From Streptosporangium saharense (GTDB taxonomy: Bacteria > Actinomycetota > Actinomycetes > Streptosporangiales > Streptosporangiaceae): a stretch of DNA of 64,000 nt. Made by a program: the position numbers and the translations under genes. The stretch lies in contig NZ_JACHJP010000002.1 of NCBI RefSeq assembly GCF_014203715.1, positions 1,488,001 through 1,552,000 on the forward strand. Direction: 5' to 3'. Numbering within the stretch: the stretch's first letter is position 1; each line of letters opens with the position of its first letter. The notes beneath the pieces were generated by a model, which saw only the letters and a program-made list of their open reading frames with translations, was not told where the DNA came from and did not search any database. Of this stretch, positions 17,155 to 27,651 are shown one piece after another.

Positions 17155-17655
17155 TTATTTTCTCCCGTACCGCTCTGCCTGTTCGTCCAGGTAGGACCTC
17201 CACCGGGCGAGCATGGCGGCCTCTCCCACCTCGGCACCGGCGGGCGCGGGCATATACCGAACGAACCCCTCCAGGGCCTCCGGGTGGTCGAAGTCGGAAT
17301 ACAGCGCCTCAACGACTTCGAGAGGCTCGTTCACCTTCTCCCTGTTCTCGTGGAGCCAGGCGAGTGACAGGTAGAGCCAGACGGCCTTCCTGTCCGAGGT
17401 CCGGCAGTCGGCCTGACGGCTTCCCAGTATCTCGTCCACCCGGCAGAGCTCCTCCCGGAGAAGGAAAGCCAATTCCTGGAACAGGGGATCGTCAACACCC
17501 TCGCAAACGGCCATCAGGCAGAGGGAGACGACCCCTTCACGATTGAGCCATCCCATCCGGAACCCGCACGCCACATCTTCCAGATGGAGCCTGACACGCG
17601 ACCAGACGAAATCCGCGGGAATGGTGAAACCGATCTCCGGCATCCTGTCGATCAT
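17155..17655 (-). CDS. DUF2247 family protein
   Basis: 166 residues. ATG at 17655 with GGAGG four bases before it; the longer frame to 17811 is not coding. DUF2247 hallmarks are FTIPADFVWSRVRL, GFRMGWLNREGVVSL, VWLYLSLAWLHENRE, DFDHPEALEGFVRYMP and the terminal MLARWRSYLDEQAERY. The family is of unknown biochemical function; many copies sit in multi-gene immunity islands. First gene of the minus-strand array, which continues to 14789. Confidence 0.85.
   Translation of the reverse strand: MIDRMPEIGFTIPADFVWSRVRLHLEDVACGFRMGWLNREGVVSLCLMAVCEGVDDPLFQELAFLLREELCRVDEILGSRQADCRTSDRKAVWLYLSLAWLHENREKVNEPLEVVEALYSDFDHPEALEGFVRYMPAPAGAEVGEAAMLARWRSYLDEQAERYGRK
17167..17226 (-). repeat. Duplicated 3' end of the DUF2247 gene, copy 2
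   Basis: Parent copy of the ~60-bp segment also present at 15183-15242, here as the genuine C-terminal coding end of DUF2247. Confidence 0.85.
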
Positions 17656-17832
17656 TTCGCCTCCGACGGGCAACGGTAGCCCGCCCTCCCGTCGGCACCC
17701 GATGGCGTCGGCGGGGTGATACGCCGCCGGAGGGACGGCGGGTCCGTCCGGGGGCGGACGACCTGGGGTTGGGGGCGGATCTACCGTCCTTGGGACAGTT
17801 CCGCACAGCAAGGCACAGCAAGGAAATTCCCG

Positions 17833-18537
17833 ATGTTCAAGGACTCAGCCGACTTCAGGCGTATCGCGTCCGGCACGCTGCTGATCGTCGCACCCCTCCT
17901 GCAAGCGATCGCCGTCATCATCGACCCCGGCACCTGGGGTGATGACCGGGAGGCCGTCAGCTTCGGCGACAACCCGGCCCTGGCCCAGGCGCAGTCGGCC
18001 CTGTACCACTGGGCCTACCTGCTCATGGCGCTGGTCGCCATCGCCCTGCTGCACGTGATGCGCCGCAGGATGGTGGTCTTCGGCCACGTCGTGGGCTCGC
18101 TCACCGCGCTCGGCTACATCAACCTGTCGGGCATGCTCATGATCGACCCGGTGGAGTGGTGGCTGGGGCAGCGCAACACCCCCGAGCAGTCCGCCAAGAT
18201 CCTCGACGAGATGCTGAACCTGCCCGGGGTCGTCTTCGCCTTCCAGATGCCCTGGCTCTTCTTCGCCATCCTCGGCATGCCGGTCCTGCTGGTGGGCGTG
18301 TGGCGGGCAGGGTTCACGCACTGGTGGGTGCCGCTCGTGGTGGCGGTCGGTTACGGCACCTCGCTGGTCGTGCCGTACGGCCCGGCCTCGGTTGTGCTGT
18401 GGGGCGCGTGCGCGGTCGCGATCGGCTCGCTCGGCGTCAAGGTGCTCAGGATGAGCCGTACGGAGTGGGTGGCCTATTACCCCACGGACGCTCCCGGCCG
18501 GACGACGCCCGACTCGTACGCGAACACCACGGCCTGA
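17833..18537 (+). CDS. Integral membrane protein, unknown
   Basis: 234 residues from ATG 17833 (AAGGAAA upstream). Five or six hydrophobic helices are visible: ~13-30, ~60-78, ~84-105, ~135-160, ~165-182 and ~186-205. There is a polar loop with DPVEWWLGQRNTPEQSAK. Not assignable to a known transporter family by eye. It converges on the response regulator gene and overlaps its 3' end by ~60 bp. It may be regulated by that two-component system, but the orientation gives no proof. Confidence 0.75.
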   Translation: MFKDSADFRRIASGTLLIVAPLLQAIAVIIDPGTWGDDREAVSFGDNPALAQAQSALYHWAYLLMALVAIALLHVMRRRMVVFGHVVGSLTALGYINLSGMLMIDPVEWWLGQRNTPEQSAKILDEMLNLPGVVFAFQMPWLFFAILGMPVLLVGVWRAGFTHWWVPLVVAVGYGTSLVVPYGPASVVLWGACAVAIGSLGVKVLRMSRTEWVAYYPTDAPGRTTPDSYANTTA

Positions 18538-19157
18538 GCCCGGTCCCGCAGATGGAGTTTCATGAGCACCCGCGCGACGTGCGTCTTGACCGTGGCCTCA
18601 CCGACGAAGAGCTCCCCGGCGATCTCGGCGTTGGTCATGCCCCTGGCCAGGAAGCGCAGCACCTCAAGCTCGCGCGGGGTCAGCTCGGCGAGCTGCGGCG
18701 GGGGCGCGGGGTCGTGGCGGCCGGCGAAGGAGGCGATGACCCGGGTGGTGACGGCCGGGTCGAGCAGCGCGTCGCCGCCGACGACGACCCTGATGGCCTC
18801 GACGAGCTGTTCGGGCGGCGAGACCTTCAGCAGGAAGCCGCTGGTCCCGGCGCGCAGCGCGGCGTAGAGGTTCTCGTCGGTGTCGAAGGTCGTCAGCATG
18901 ACCACCTTCGGCGGGGCGGGCTGGCCGAGGAGCTGCCTGGCCGCGGTGAGGCCGTCCATCCGCGGCATGGAGATGTCCATCAGCACGATGTCGGGCCGGG
19001 TACGGCGGGCGACGGAGACGGCTTCGAGGCCGTCGGCGGCCTCCCCGACGACCTCCATGCCCGCCTCGCTCTCCACGACGAGCTTCAGCCCGGCGCGGAC
19101 CATCGCCTGGTCGTCGGCGATCACGACGCGAATGCTCGACTCACTTGATCCGTTCAT
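18477..19157 (-). CDS. NarL/FixJ-family response regulator
   Basis: 226 residues from ATG 19157 (AGGAGGT upstream). Receiver domain with acidic pair IADDQ and phospho-acceptor Asp61 in VLMDISMPRMDG. The C-terminal LuxR-type HTH (LTPRELEVLRFLARGMTNAEIA ... VKTHVARVLMKL) covers ~150-210. It overlaps the end of the kinase gene upstream by 17 bp. Controlled genes are unknown; membrane or cell-envelope stress is typical for DesK/LiaS-like kinases of this type. Confidence 0.95.
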   Translation of the reverse strand: MNGSSESSIRVVIADDQAMVRAGLKLVVESEAGMEVVGEAADGLEAVSVARRTRPDIVLMDISMPRMDGLTAARQLLGQPAPPKVVMLTTFDTDENLYAALRAGTSGFLLKVSPPEQLVEAIRVVVGGDALLDPAVTTRVIASFAGRHDPAPPPQLAELTPRELEVLRFLARGMTNAEIAGELFVGEATVKTHVARVLMKLHLRDRAQAVVFAYESGVVRPGASVG

Positions 19158-20346
19158 CGGCGAACACCTCCTGGTGGGAGATAGGCAGGGACGCGTGGAC
19201 ACGGAAGCCGCCCTCGGGACGCGGGCCGGCCTCGAAGTCGCCGCCGAAGAGCGCGGCGCGTTCGCGCATGCCGACGAGGCCGTTGCCCGTCGACAGTTCG
19301 GACGGGGCTCCGCCGCCGCCGTCCAGGACCTCAAGCTCGACACGGTCCCCGTGGTAGGTGATGGTGATCGTGATCTCGGACTCGCCGCCGTGTTTGACCG
19401 CGTTGGTCAGGGCCTCCTGCGCGATGCGGTAGGCGGACAGGTCGAGGCCGGGCGGCAGCCGTACCGGATCGCCGACGATGTCGAGACCGATCCGCAGGCC
19501 GGAGGAGACCAGCGAACTGACCGTGCCGGCCAGCAGGTCGAGACCCGGCTGTGGGATGGCCTCGTCGAGCGGCATGCGCAGCGCGCCGAGCATGACGCGC
19601 AGTTCGTCGACCGCCTCCCGGCCCATCCGTTCGATGCCGAGCAGCATCTCCTCGTGCGGGCTTCCCATCCGGCGAAGCACCCCGGCCTGCATGACCATCA
19701 TGCTGACGCTGTGGGCCACCACGTCGTGCAGCTCGCGGGCGATGCGGGTGCGTTCCTGGGCGACGGCCTCGGCGGCCTGGCGCTCCCTGTCACGTTCCAG
19801 TTGTACGGCGTGGGCCGCGAGGCGCCGTGCCCTGGCGGCGTAGGCGTGCACCGCGAGACCGGTGAGGTAGGCGGCGCCGAAGACGACGGTGAGGAAGATG
19901 ACCTCGTCGAAGGGCAGCCAGCGGTGGTCGACGGCGCCGGAGTCGAAGACCAGGATGCCGGTCACGGCCCAGGCGAGGCCCGGCTTGAAGGGCAGTTCCG
20001 CGGCGACCGTGTGGAAGACGATCAGCAGGGAGAACAGCTGCCAGGTCTGGCAGGATTCGTAACCCTGCCGGTGCCAGGCGTACTGGGCGAGGATCATCAG
20101 GATGAAGACCGCGACCGGTGCCCTGCGCCGGAACCACACCAGCACCCCGGTGACGAGCGCCTGGCCGATCCACCACAGCTCGGGGGTCTCGGCGGCGCCG
20201 TGGTCGGCGGCGACGGTGAAGGCCTCCAGGGTGCCGAGCGCGATGATGGCCAGGCCGATCAGCAGGTCCACCCTGGGCACCGCGCGGAGGTGCCGGGCGA
20301 GGAAGTCGACGCCGGAGCGCTGCAGGAGGGGAGAGGGAACCGCCAT
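19141..20346 (-). CDS. Sensor histidine kinase, NarL-partner type
   Basis: 401 residues. Five or six N-terminal membrane helices (~25-170) without a large extracellular loop suggest membrane-state sensing. The HisKA_3 dimerisation motif is RTRIARELHDVVAHS with the phospho-acceptor His at about 207. HATPase motifs: AYRIAQEALTNAVKH (N box) and GNGLVGMRERAALFGG (G boxes). Forms an operon with the response regulator (17-bp overlap). Signal unknown. Confidence 0.95.
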   Translation of the reverse strand: MAVPSPLLQRSGVDFLARHLRAVPRVDLLIGLAIIALGTLEAFTVAADHGAAETPELWWIGQALVTGVLVWFRRRAPVAVFILMILAQYAWHRQGYESCQTWQLFSLLIVFHTVAAELPFKPGLAWAVTGILVFDSGAVDHRWLPFDEVIFLTVVFGAAYLTGLAVHAYAARARRLAAHAVQLERDRERQAAEAVAQERTRIARELHDVVAHSVSMMVMQAGVLRRMGSPHEEMLLGIERMGREAVDELRVMLGALRMPLDEAIPQPGLDLLAGTVSSLVSSGLRIGLDIVGDPVRLPPGLDLSAYRIAQEALTNAVKHGGESEITITITYHGDRVELEVLDGGGGAPSELSTGNGLVGMRERAALFGGDFEAGPRPEGGFRVHASLPISHQEVFADERIK

Positions 20347-20425
20347 GCGGGGAGACTAATCGCTCCCGCCCGCCGTGCATATGGGACAAACCACCCAGAC
20401 AAGTGGCTTACAAGTGGGCCACAAG

Positions 20426-21975
<1,550 letters not shown>

Positions 21976-21976
<1 letters not shown>

Positions 21977-23541
21977 CACGCCTCCGTGGGGTGCCCGCAG
22001 TAGCCACAGAAGCGGTGCGCGGGCCCGAGGCGCATCCCGCACGCGGTGCAGTACTTCTGCACGACGGTCCCGCTCTCCCCGGTCCCGGTCTCCTTGGTCG
22101 CAGGTCCGGCGCCGGGGTCACGCGCGACCAGCACCGGACCTCCTGGCTGGCCGGGCGCGGTGTTCGTCCTGGGCAGCGCGGGGAAGGACCTGCCGACCAC
22201 GACTGTGGCGTCGGGCACCTCGTCGGGCGGCGTCACCCGCGGCACGGGCCGTTGTTCGAAGGGCGGCGGCTCCTCGGCTTCCTCCTCGGTCCCCCTCCTG
22301 CGCCACAGCAGGAACGCCCCGGCCAGTACGGCCAGCACCAGCACGCCGCCCGCGACGAGGAAGGGCCATAGCGGAAGCCCGGCGGAGGTGTGGTGGGCGG
22401 CGGCGTCGGCCTTCTTCGCCCCCTCGTCCTCGGCGGTCCCGCGCTTCTGCTGGGAGGTCTTCAGGTGGGCCGCGGCCAGCACGTGTCCCGGATAGAGGTC
22501 GAGGACGCGCTGGAAGGCGGGCACCGCGTCACCGTAGTAGTGCGTGTGGAAGCGGGTCAGCGCCTGCTCGAAGGCCGCGTCGATCGGCCCTCTCCTGGCG
22601 GTGACCTTGGCCTCGGCCAGGGCCTTGGTGACCTCCCTGACCCCGATCATGCGGCCGTCCTCGCCGCCGCCGACCAGCAGTCCGACGACCTCGCCCTTCT
22701 TGTCCTCGATCACCGGGCCGCCCAGCAGGCCCCGGTCGACGAGCGCGCCCAGCTTGCGCGGTTCGTCGACCTTGTTCTCCGGGTCCTTGAACTTCCTGCC
22801 GCCCTCACCCGCTCCCCCGGCGGTCAGGTGGCCGATGTCCACGGTCTCCGGCAGGTTCGGCGCGGGCCGTCCGGTGAACCCGGCGACCGCGACCGGCCAG
22901 GAGTCCTTGTCGGGCACCTGGGCCGCGAGCGGCGCCGTCGGCAGGCCCGCGCTGGCGTCGGCGCGCCCGACCGGCACGAGCACGGCGGGGCTGTCCGGCT
23001 TGTCCCCGACCCGGGTGATCTCGGCCTTGAAGCCCTCCTCGTCGGGCCGGGAGATGTTGGGGAAGACGCGGACCTCGGTGGTGACGTCGATGATGCAGGT
23101 CGCCGTCGGCAGCTTGGGCGGGTAGCACTCCTGCAGGTGGTGGTTGAGCTGGTCGTCCTTCAGCGTGTGCCGCTTGAAGTCCTCGGGGATCTTGACCTTG
23201 TGGTGCTCGGCGAAGATCTTGTTGGCGGCGTAGACCGCCACGTCCTTGTCGGTCTTGACGACCCGGGTGAGGGTGACGACGGCGCCGTCGGGGTTGACCA
23301 CGGTGCCGGTGCCGACGCCGATCGGCACGTCGTAGGAGCGCTCCACATGGACCAGCTCGCCGACGTGGTCGAGCAGGGTGATGTCCACGCGCGCCTTGGC
23401 CTCGACCCTGACGACGGCGGGGGTCACCAGGTCGGTGATGCCGCTCGGGTGCTCGTGGGCGAAGGCGGGGACTGTCGCGGCGGTCACGGGGACGAGAACG
23501 CCGAGGAGTGCCAGAGCCAAGACGAACCGCCGCATAGCCAC
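21976..23541 (-). CDS. Secreted trypsin-fold protein lacking catalytic residues, TM plus zinc ribbon
   Basis: 521 residues with a signal peptide (~1-28). A trypsin-like domain spans about 35-300 with IGVGTGTVVNPDGAVVT. The position of the catalytic His is Arg (VVTLTRVV), and the usual GxSGGP is GLLGGPV, so Ser is replaced by Leu. A TPR-like helical section (HTHYYGDAVPAFQRVLDLYPG), one transmembrane helix at ~398-420 and a cytoplasmic tail ending in a zinc ribbon (YCTACG ... FCGYCG) follow. This looks like a membrane-bound pseudoprotease acting as sensor or scaffold for the coupled kinase; that role is inference. Confidence 0.82.
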
Positions 23542-23694
23542 TCCATAGGGGGGATTAGGACAAGCGTGGCAACCGTAGTGCAGAAGTCAATAGAACAGCA
23601 TGCGGATAAGCGTTTGATAGACGAACAATCGATGTTCTGCCAGGACACACCCCACCAGAACCCCGGCAACAACGCCCACACCAGCCGTTAACCC

Positions 23695-24378
23695 CTACAT
23701 ATCGGACAGCCCAGAAGATGGTTCCGGTACGGCCCGGCCGCTCCGGTCCATCCAGTCGCGGGTGCCCCGCCGTACGGCATCGTGGACCGCGCGGGCCACG
23801 CGGGCGCCCCAGGTCGAGCGCGGGCCGCCGAACAGCTCGGCCCCACCCTCTTCCCGTACGGCGACGCAGACCGCGTCCGAGGCGGTGCCCGTGCCGGGGA
23901 AGCCCTCCTCGACGAGTGCCTGGGTCTTGGCCTCGGTGACCGTCATGACCGCGTTGACCAGGGCGGCGTCGGTCATCGCCACCGGCACCGCGACGACGAT
24001 GTTGATCGTCCCCGGGAGATACATCGGCGCCAGCTCGGGATCGGGGGTCCCCTCGGGGGCCGCGGCCCAGGTGGGCACGCGCAGGCCGACGGTGGCCGCG
24101 ACCTCGACTCCCCCGTCGGCCGCCGTGGTGAACCGGTCGACGGCCGCCGCGGTCAGCATCCCGACGCCGGGACCGGGCGGAGCCATCTCCAGCAGGTGCG
24201 CCACCGGGTCCATCCGCGAGTAGCCGCCGGCCACCTGGGCGTTGAGCACCCACCCGACCGGCCCGATGCCGCCGCCCAGCATCGCCGAGGAAATCGCCCG
24301 CCAGCCGGGCCCGCACTCCCACAGCAACGAGGCGAGCCTGGCCCCGTCCTCCTCGCGGTGACTCAGCCCGAGCCTCAC
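23695..24378 (-). CDS. cbiZ: Adenosylcobinamide amidohydrolase
   Basis: 227 residues. The strongly conserved CbiZ block is present: NIVVAVPVAMTDAALVNAV, then MTVTEAKTQALVEEGFPGTG and TASDAVCVAV. The enzyme removes the aminopropanol side chain of adenosylcobinamide to give cobyric acid, letting the cell salvage incomplete corrinoids. Its start overlaps the stop of the ABC ATPase gene by 4 bp, so it is the last gene of the riboswitch-controlled cobalamin operon. Confidence 0.93.
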   Translation of the reverse strand: MRLGLSHREEDGARLASLLWECGPGWRAISSAMLGGGIGPVGWVLNAQVAGGYSRMDPVAHLLEMAPPGPGVGMLTAAAVDRFTTAADGGVEVAATVGLRVPTWAAAPEGTPDPELAPMYLPGTINIVVAVPVAMTDAALVNAVMTVTEAKTQALVEEGFPGTGTASDAVCVAVREEGGAELFGGPRSTWGARVARAVHDAVRRGTRDWMDRSGRAVPEPSSGLSDM

Positions 24379-25148
24379 GGGCGCTCCAGGTGGACCTGCG
24401 GCCTGCCGCCCGTACCGGCCACCACCCGGACCCGGGCGTCGAAGTGCTCGCCGATCAGTTCCTCGGTGAGGACCTGCTCCGGGGTGCCCGTGGCCGCGGC
24501 GCCGCCGTCAGCGACCAGCGTCATCCTGTCGGCGTACTGCCCGGCGACGCTCAGGTCGTGCAGCGTCGTGACCACGGTCAGGCCGTCGGCCAGCCTGAGC
24601 CGGTCGAGGAGTTCGAGGACCTGCTGCTGGTGCCCCAGGTCCAGGGCCGTGGTCGGCTCGTCGAGCAGCAGCACCGACGCCCGCTGGGTCAGCGCCCTGG
24701 CGAGCACGACCCGCTGACGCTCCCCGCCCGACAGGTGGCCGAGCGTGCGCCCGGCCAGCGCCGTCAGGTCGAGCCGCTCCAGCACCGAGCCGGTCACCTC
24801 CCGGTCCGCGCGGCTCTCCCTGCCCAGATGCGGGATGTACGGCGTGCGCCCGAGCAACGCGTAGTCGAAGACCGTCATGTCACCCGGCAGCGCCGGGGTC
24901 TGCGGGGCGTAGGCCAGCAGGCGGGCCCGCTCCCTCGGTCTGAGCCCGCGCACCGGCGTGCCGTCCACGAGCACCTCACCGGAGTGGGGCAGCAGCCCGG
25001 CCAGCGCCCTGAGCAGGGTGGACTTGCCCGCGCCGTTGGCCCCGATGACGGCCAGCCACTCACCCGCGTCCGCCCGAAGATCCACCCCGGCCAGTACGGC
25101 CCGGCCCCCGAGGACGACGCCGAGCCCCCTGGCCTCGACGCGGCTCAC
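24375..25148 (-). CDS. btuD: Cobalamin ABC transporter, ATPase
   Basis: 257 residues; GTG at 25148 overlaps the permease stop by 4 bp. Walker A GANGAGKST (36-44), signature LSGGERQR, Walker B LLLDEPTTALD and a switch His in TTLHDLS. This is the FecE/BtuD subfamily powering corrinoid or siderophore import. The riboswitch and cbiZ decide for corrinoid. Confidence 0.93.
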   Translation of the reverse strand: MSRVEARGLGVVLGGRAVLAGVDLRADAGEWLAVIGANGAGKSTLLRALAGLLPHSGEVLVDGTPVRGLRPRERARLLAYAPQTPALPGDMTVFDYALLGRTPYIPHLGRESRADREVTGSVLERLDLTALAGRTLGHLSGGERQRVVLARALTQRASVLLLDEPTTALDLGHQQQVLELLDRLRLADGLTVVTTLHDLSVAGQYADRMTLVADGGAAATGTPEQVLTEELIGEHFDARVRVVAGTGGRPQVHLERP

Positions 25149-26203
25149 GTCTCCACCCGCCGGGTCAGGCGCAGCACGGTCACGAAGAACGGCGCGCCGG
25201 TGAACGCGGTGACCACCCCGATGGGCAGCTCGGCCGGGGCGATCACGGTCCTGGCGACCAGGTCGGCCACGACCAGGAAGGCGGCCCCGCCGACCAGGGA
25301 CAACGGCAGCACCGCCCGGTAGGACCCCCCGGCCAGACGGCGCACCACGTGCGGCACCACGATGCCGACGAAGCCGATGAGCCCGCTGACCGCCACGGCC
25401 GAGGCCGTCGCCAGCGAGGCCGCGAGCAGCACCACGAGCCTGACCCTGGCCACGTTCACCCCGAGGCTGGACGCCTCGTCGTCGCCGACCGACAGCACGT
25501 CCAGCAGCCTGCCGTACAGCAACATGACCACGACGGAGACCACCGCGTACGGCAGAACCAGCCTGACCTGCTCCCAGCCGCCGCCGACGTTGCCGAGGAT
25601 CCAGCTGTAGACGCGCTGGAGCTCCTCCACGTCGAGCTGCTGCAGGAAGGTCTGGATCGCGGTGAGGAAGGAGGTGACGGCGACTCCGGCCAGGACCAGC
25701 GTCGCGGTCCCGCCGCCCCGTCCGGCGACGTTGCCCAGCGCGTAGGCGAGCATGACGCCGCCGATCGCCCCGGCGAACGCCGCCCCGGGCACCAGGAGCG
25801 TGCCTCCCTCGCCCGTCGTGAACACGATCACCGCCGTCGTCGTCAGCCCCGCCCCCGCCGCGGCCCCCAGCAGGTAGGGATCGGCGAGCGGGTTGCGGAA
25901 CACGCCCTGGTACCCGGCGCCCGCGCAGGCCAGCAGACCGCCGACGATCGCGGCCAGCAGGACCCTGGGCAGCCTGAGCTCCAGCAGCAGCGCCCGCTCG
26001 ACCGGCGCGAGCCCGGAGTCGGCGGAGACGAACGGCAGCCAGTCGAGCAGTTGCAACGCGGCCCCGCGCGGCGCGATGTCCGCCGCCCCGACCAGCAGGG
26101 CGGCGAGCATGCTCACCAGCAGCAGGCAGCAGGCCGCGAGCGTGACGAGCAGGCGCGGCCCCGCCGTCCTGACCTTCCCGGCGGGCGGGAGAGAACCGGT
26201 CAC
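25145..26203 (-). CDS. btuC: Cobalamin ABC transporter, permease (FecCD family)
   Basis: 352 residues, about ten transmembrane helices. FecCD signatures LRLPRVLLAAIVGGLLACAG near residue 80 and GLIGFVGIVVPHVVRRLAG near residue 270, the latter being the ATPase-coupling region. The GTG start abuts the TAG of the binding-protein gene without spacing. Confidence 0.94.
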   Translation of the reverse strand: MTGSLPPAGKVRTAGPRLLVTLAACCLLLVSMLAALLVGAADIAPRGAALQLLDWLPFVSADSGLAPVERALLLELRLPRVLLAAIVGGLLACAGAGYQGVFRNPLADPYLLGAAAGAGLTTTAVIVFTTGEGGTLLVPGAAFAGAIGGVMLAYALGNVAGRGGGTATLVLAGVAVTSFLTAIQTFLQQLDVEELQRVYSWILGNVGGGWEQVRLVLPYAVVSVVVMLLYGRLLDVLSVGDDEASSLGVNVARVRLVVLLAASLATASAVAVSGLIGFVGIVVPHVVRRLAGGSYRAVLPLSLVGGAAFLVVADLVARTVIAPAELPIGVVTAFTGAPFFVTVLRLTRRVET

Positions 26204-27169
26204 CTAGCTGTTCGCGGTCTTCTTCACGGCCTCGCCGACCTGCTTGACGAGATCGACGACCCGCGGACCCCAGCGGGAGGCGAGGTCGTCGTCGAGGGGG
26301 ACGACCCGGTCCTTCTTGATCGCCGAGAGCCCGGACCAGCCGGGACGCTTGGCGAGGGTCTCCCTGGACTCGCCGCAGCACTTGGTGTCGGCGAGGAAGA
26401 CGAGGTCCGGGTCGGCCTTGACGACGAACTCGGCGGAGAGCTTGGGGTAGCCGCCCGCCGCGTCGGGCGCCTTGTCCGCGATGTTGGTCAGCCCGAACAG
26501 GCCGTAGATCTGGCCGACGAAGGTGGTCGAGGTCGCCGAGTACGGCGTGCTGTCCAGCTCGTGGTAGTAGGTGAGCTTCTTACCCTGGGGCGCGTCGGCG
26601 GCCAGGGCCTCGATCTCCTTCCTCATCCCGGTGGCGACCTCCTCGGCCTTGTCCACGTTGCCGGTGGCCAGGCCGAGGTCGGTGATCTGGTCGTAGGCGT
26701 CGTCGAGCTTGGTGGCCGCGGGCTCGACCAGCACGGGGACGCCGAGCGTGCTCAGCTTGCCGACGACGCCGTCGATGTCGTTGGCGAGCACGACCAGGTC
26801 GGGCTTCTTGGCGACGATCGCCTCCACGTTCGGCTTGAAGCCGGACAGGGTCGTCTTCGGCGCCTGCTCGGGGTAGTTCGACTGGTCGTCAACCGCGACG
26901 ACCTGGGGACCGGCCCCGACGGCGAAGAGGCCCTCGGTCGCGGTCGGCGACAGCGAGACGATGCGCTCGGGACGCTTCTGGACGACGACCGGACCGTTGC
27001 CCGCCTGGACCGTGACGGGGAAGCTCCCCCGCTGCGGGGACCCCGTCGCGGAGGGCTGCGCGGTCGTGCTGTTTCCTGCGTCTCCCGCGCCTTCGGGGTT
27101 CCCGGCGCATCCGGACAGGGCAAGCACACCGGACAGCGCGCCGACGAGGGCGATACGTACGGGCCTCAC
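26204..27169 (-). CDS. btuF: Cobalamin-binding lipoprotein
   Basis: 321 residues from GTG 27169 with AAAGGA upstream. Lipoprotein signal with lipobox LSGC (Cys at ~21), a Ser/Thr-rich tether, then a type III periplasmic-binding fold (PERIVSLSPTATEGLFAVGAG ... KPDLVVLAND ... VPLDDDLASRWGPRVVDL). It captures corrinoids at the cell surface for BtuCD. First gene of the operon, behind a cobalamin riboswitch. Confidence 0.92.
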   Translation of the reverse strand: MRPVRIALVGALSGVLALSGCAGNPEGAGDAGNSTTAQPSATGSPQRGSFPVTVQAGNGPVVVQKRPERIVSLSPTATEGLFAVGAGPQVVAVDDQSNYPEQAPKTTLSGFKPNVEAIVAKKPDLVVLANDIDGVVGKLSTLGVPVLVEPAATKLDDAYDQITDLGLATGNVDKAEEVATGMRKEIEALAADAPQGKKLTYYHELDSTPYSATSTTFVGQIYGLFGLTNIADKAPDAAGGYPKLSAEFVVKADPDLVFLADTKCCGESRETLAKRPGWSGLSAIKKDRVVPLDDDLASRWGPRVVDLVKQVGEAVKKTANS

Positions 27170-27189
27170 TCGGGGGTCCTTTCGGTCAT

Positions 27190-27352
27190 CGGAACAGAGA
27201 GACCCGTGAAGGGACGGGGTCACCCTTTCCACGAGGGCAGACAGCGTCGGCACAGCGGAAGGCGACCTGGCTCGATCAGGGAACGCTCCCCTGACCATGA
27301 CAGTTGCGGGACAGCGCCGGACTCACACCGGACTTCGCTACACACTGCACGT
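27190..27352 (-). ncRNA. Cobalamin riboswitch
   Basis: On the minus strand, the hallmark segment GAAGTCCGGTGTGAGTCCGG, continued by CGCTGTCCCGCAACTG, occupies 27300-27336. A B12-box-like segment (GAGCCAGGTCGCCTTCCGCT) lies at 27254-27273. The order and spacing match the AdoCbl riboswitch. The aptamer ends ~20-80 bases before btuF, consistent with control of translation or early termination when cobalamin is plentiful. Outer limits are approximate. Confidence 0.92.
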
Positions 27353-27363
27353 CAAACAAACGC

Positions 27364-27393
27364 TATCAATCCCCCAAATCCCCTCCCAGTCAA
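27364..27393 (-). promoter_or_regulatory. Promoter of the btuFCD-cbiZ operon
   Basis: TTGACT (27393-27388) and TTGATA (27369-27364) on the minus strand with 18-bp spacing. Transcription would begin about 10 bases upstream of the riboswitch. Confidence 0.6.
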
Positions 27394-27503
27394 GCCCAAC
27401 CTCCTAACTCCCCAGCCCGAGCACCGACGCCAAGCGTGAGGAGTTTCCGGCTTGGGCGCGTCGGTGAACTGGACTGAGGAGCGACGGAGCGAAGCGGAGA
27501 AGT

Positions 27504-27651
27504 GACGAGGGAAGTCACCGACTTCGGGCGCCCAAGCCCGCGCCGCCGAAGGCGTCGCAAAGAGGCAGGGCAGCGGAGGAGCGACGAGGGAAGTCACCGA
27601 CTTCAGGCGCCCAAGTCCCGCGACGCCGTCAGGCGTCGCAAAGGGGCAGGG
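27504..27651. repeat. Two direct repeats of ~68 bp, period 79
   Basis: 27504-27570 and 27583-27651 share GACGAGGGAAGTCACCGACT, GGCGCCCAAG and GGCGTCGCAAAG blocks. The second copy contains the last codons of the oxidoreductase gene. Each carries the small inverted repeat GAAGTC-nnn-GACTTC. Could be a dispersed repeat or a duplicated terminator. Confidence 0.7.

Noticed and set aside
25349-27439. Long plus-strand frame opposite btuC/btuF
   Set aside because: Shadow of the cobalamin operon; it also runs through the riboswitch.
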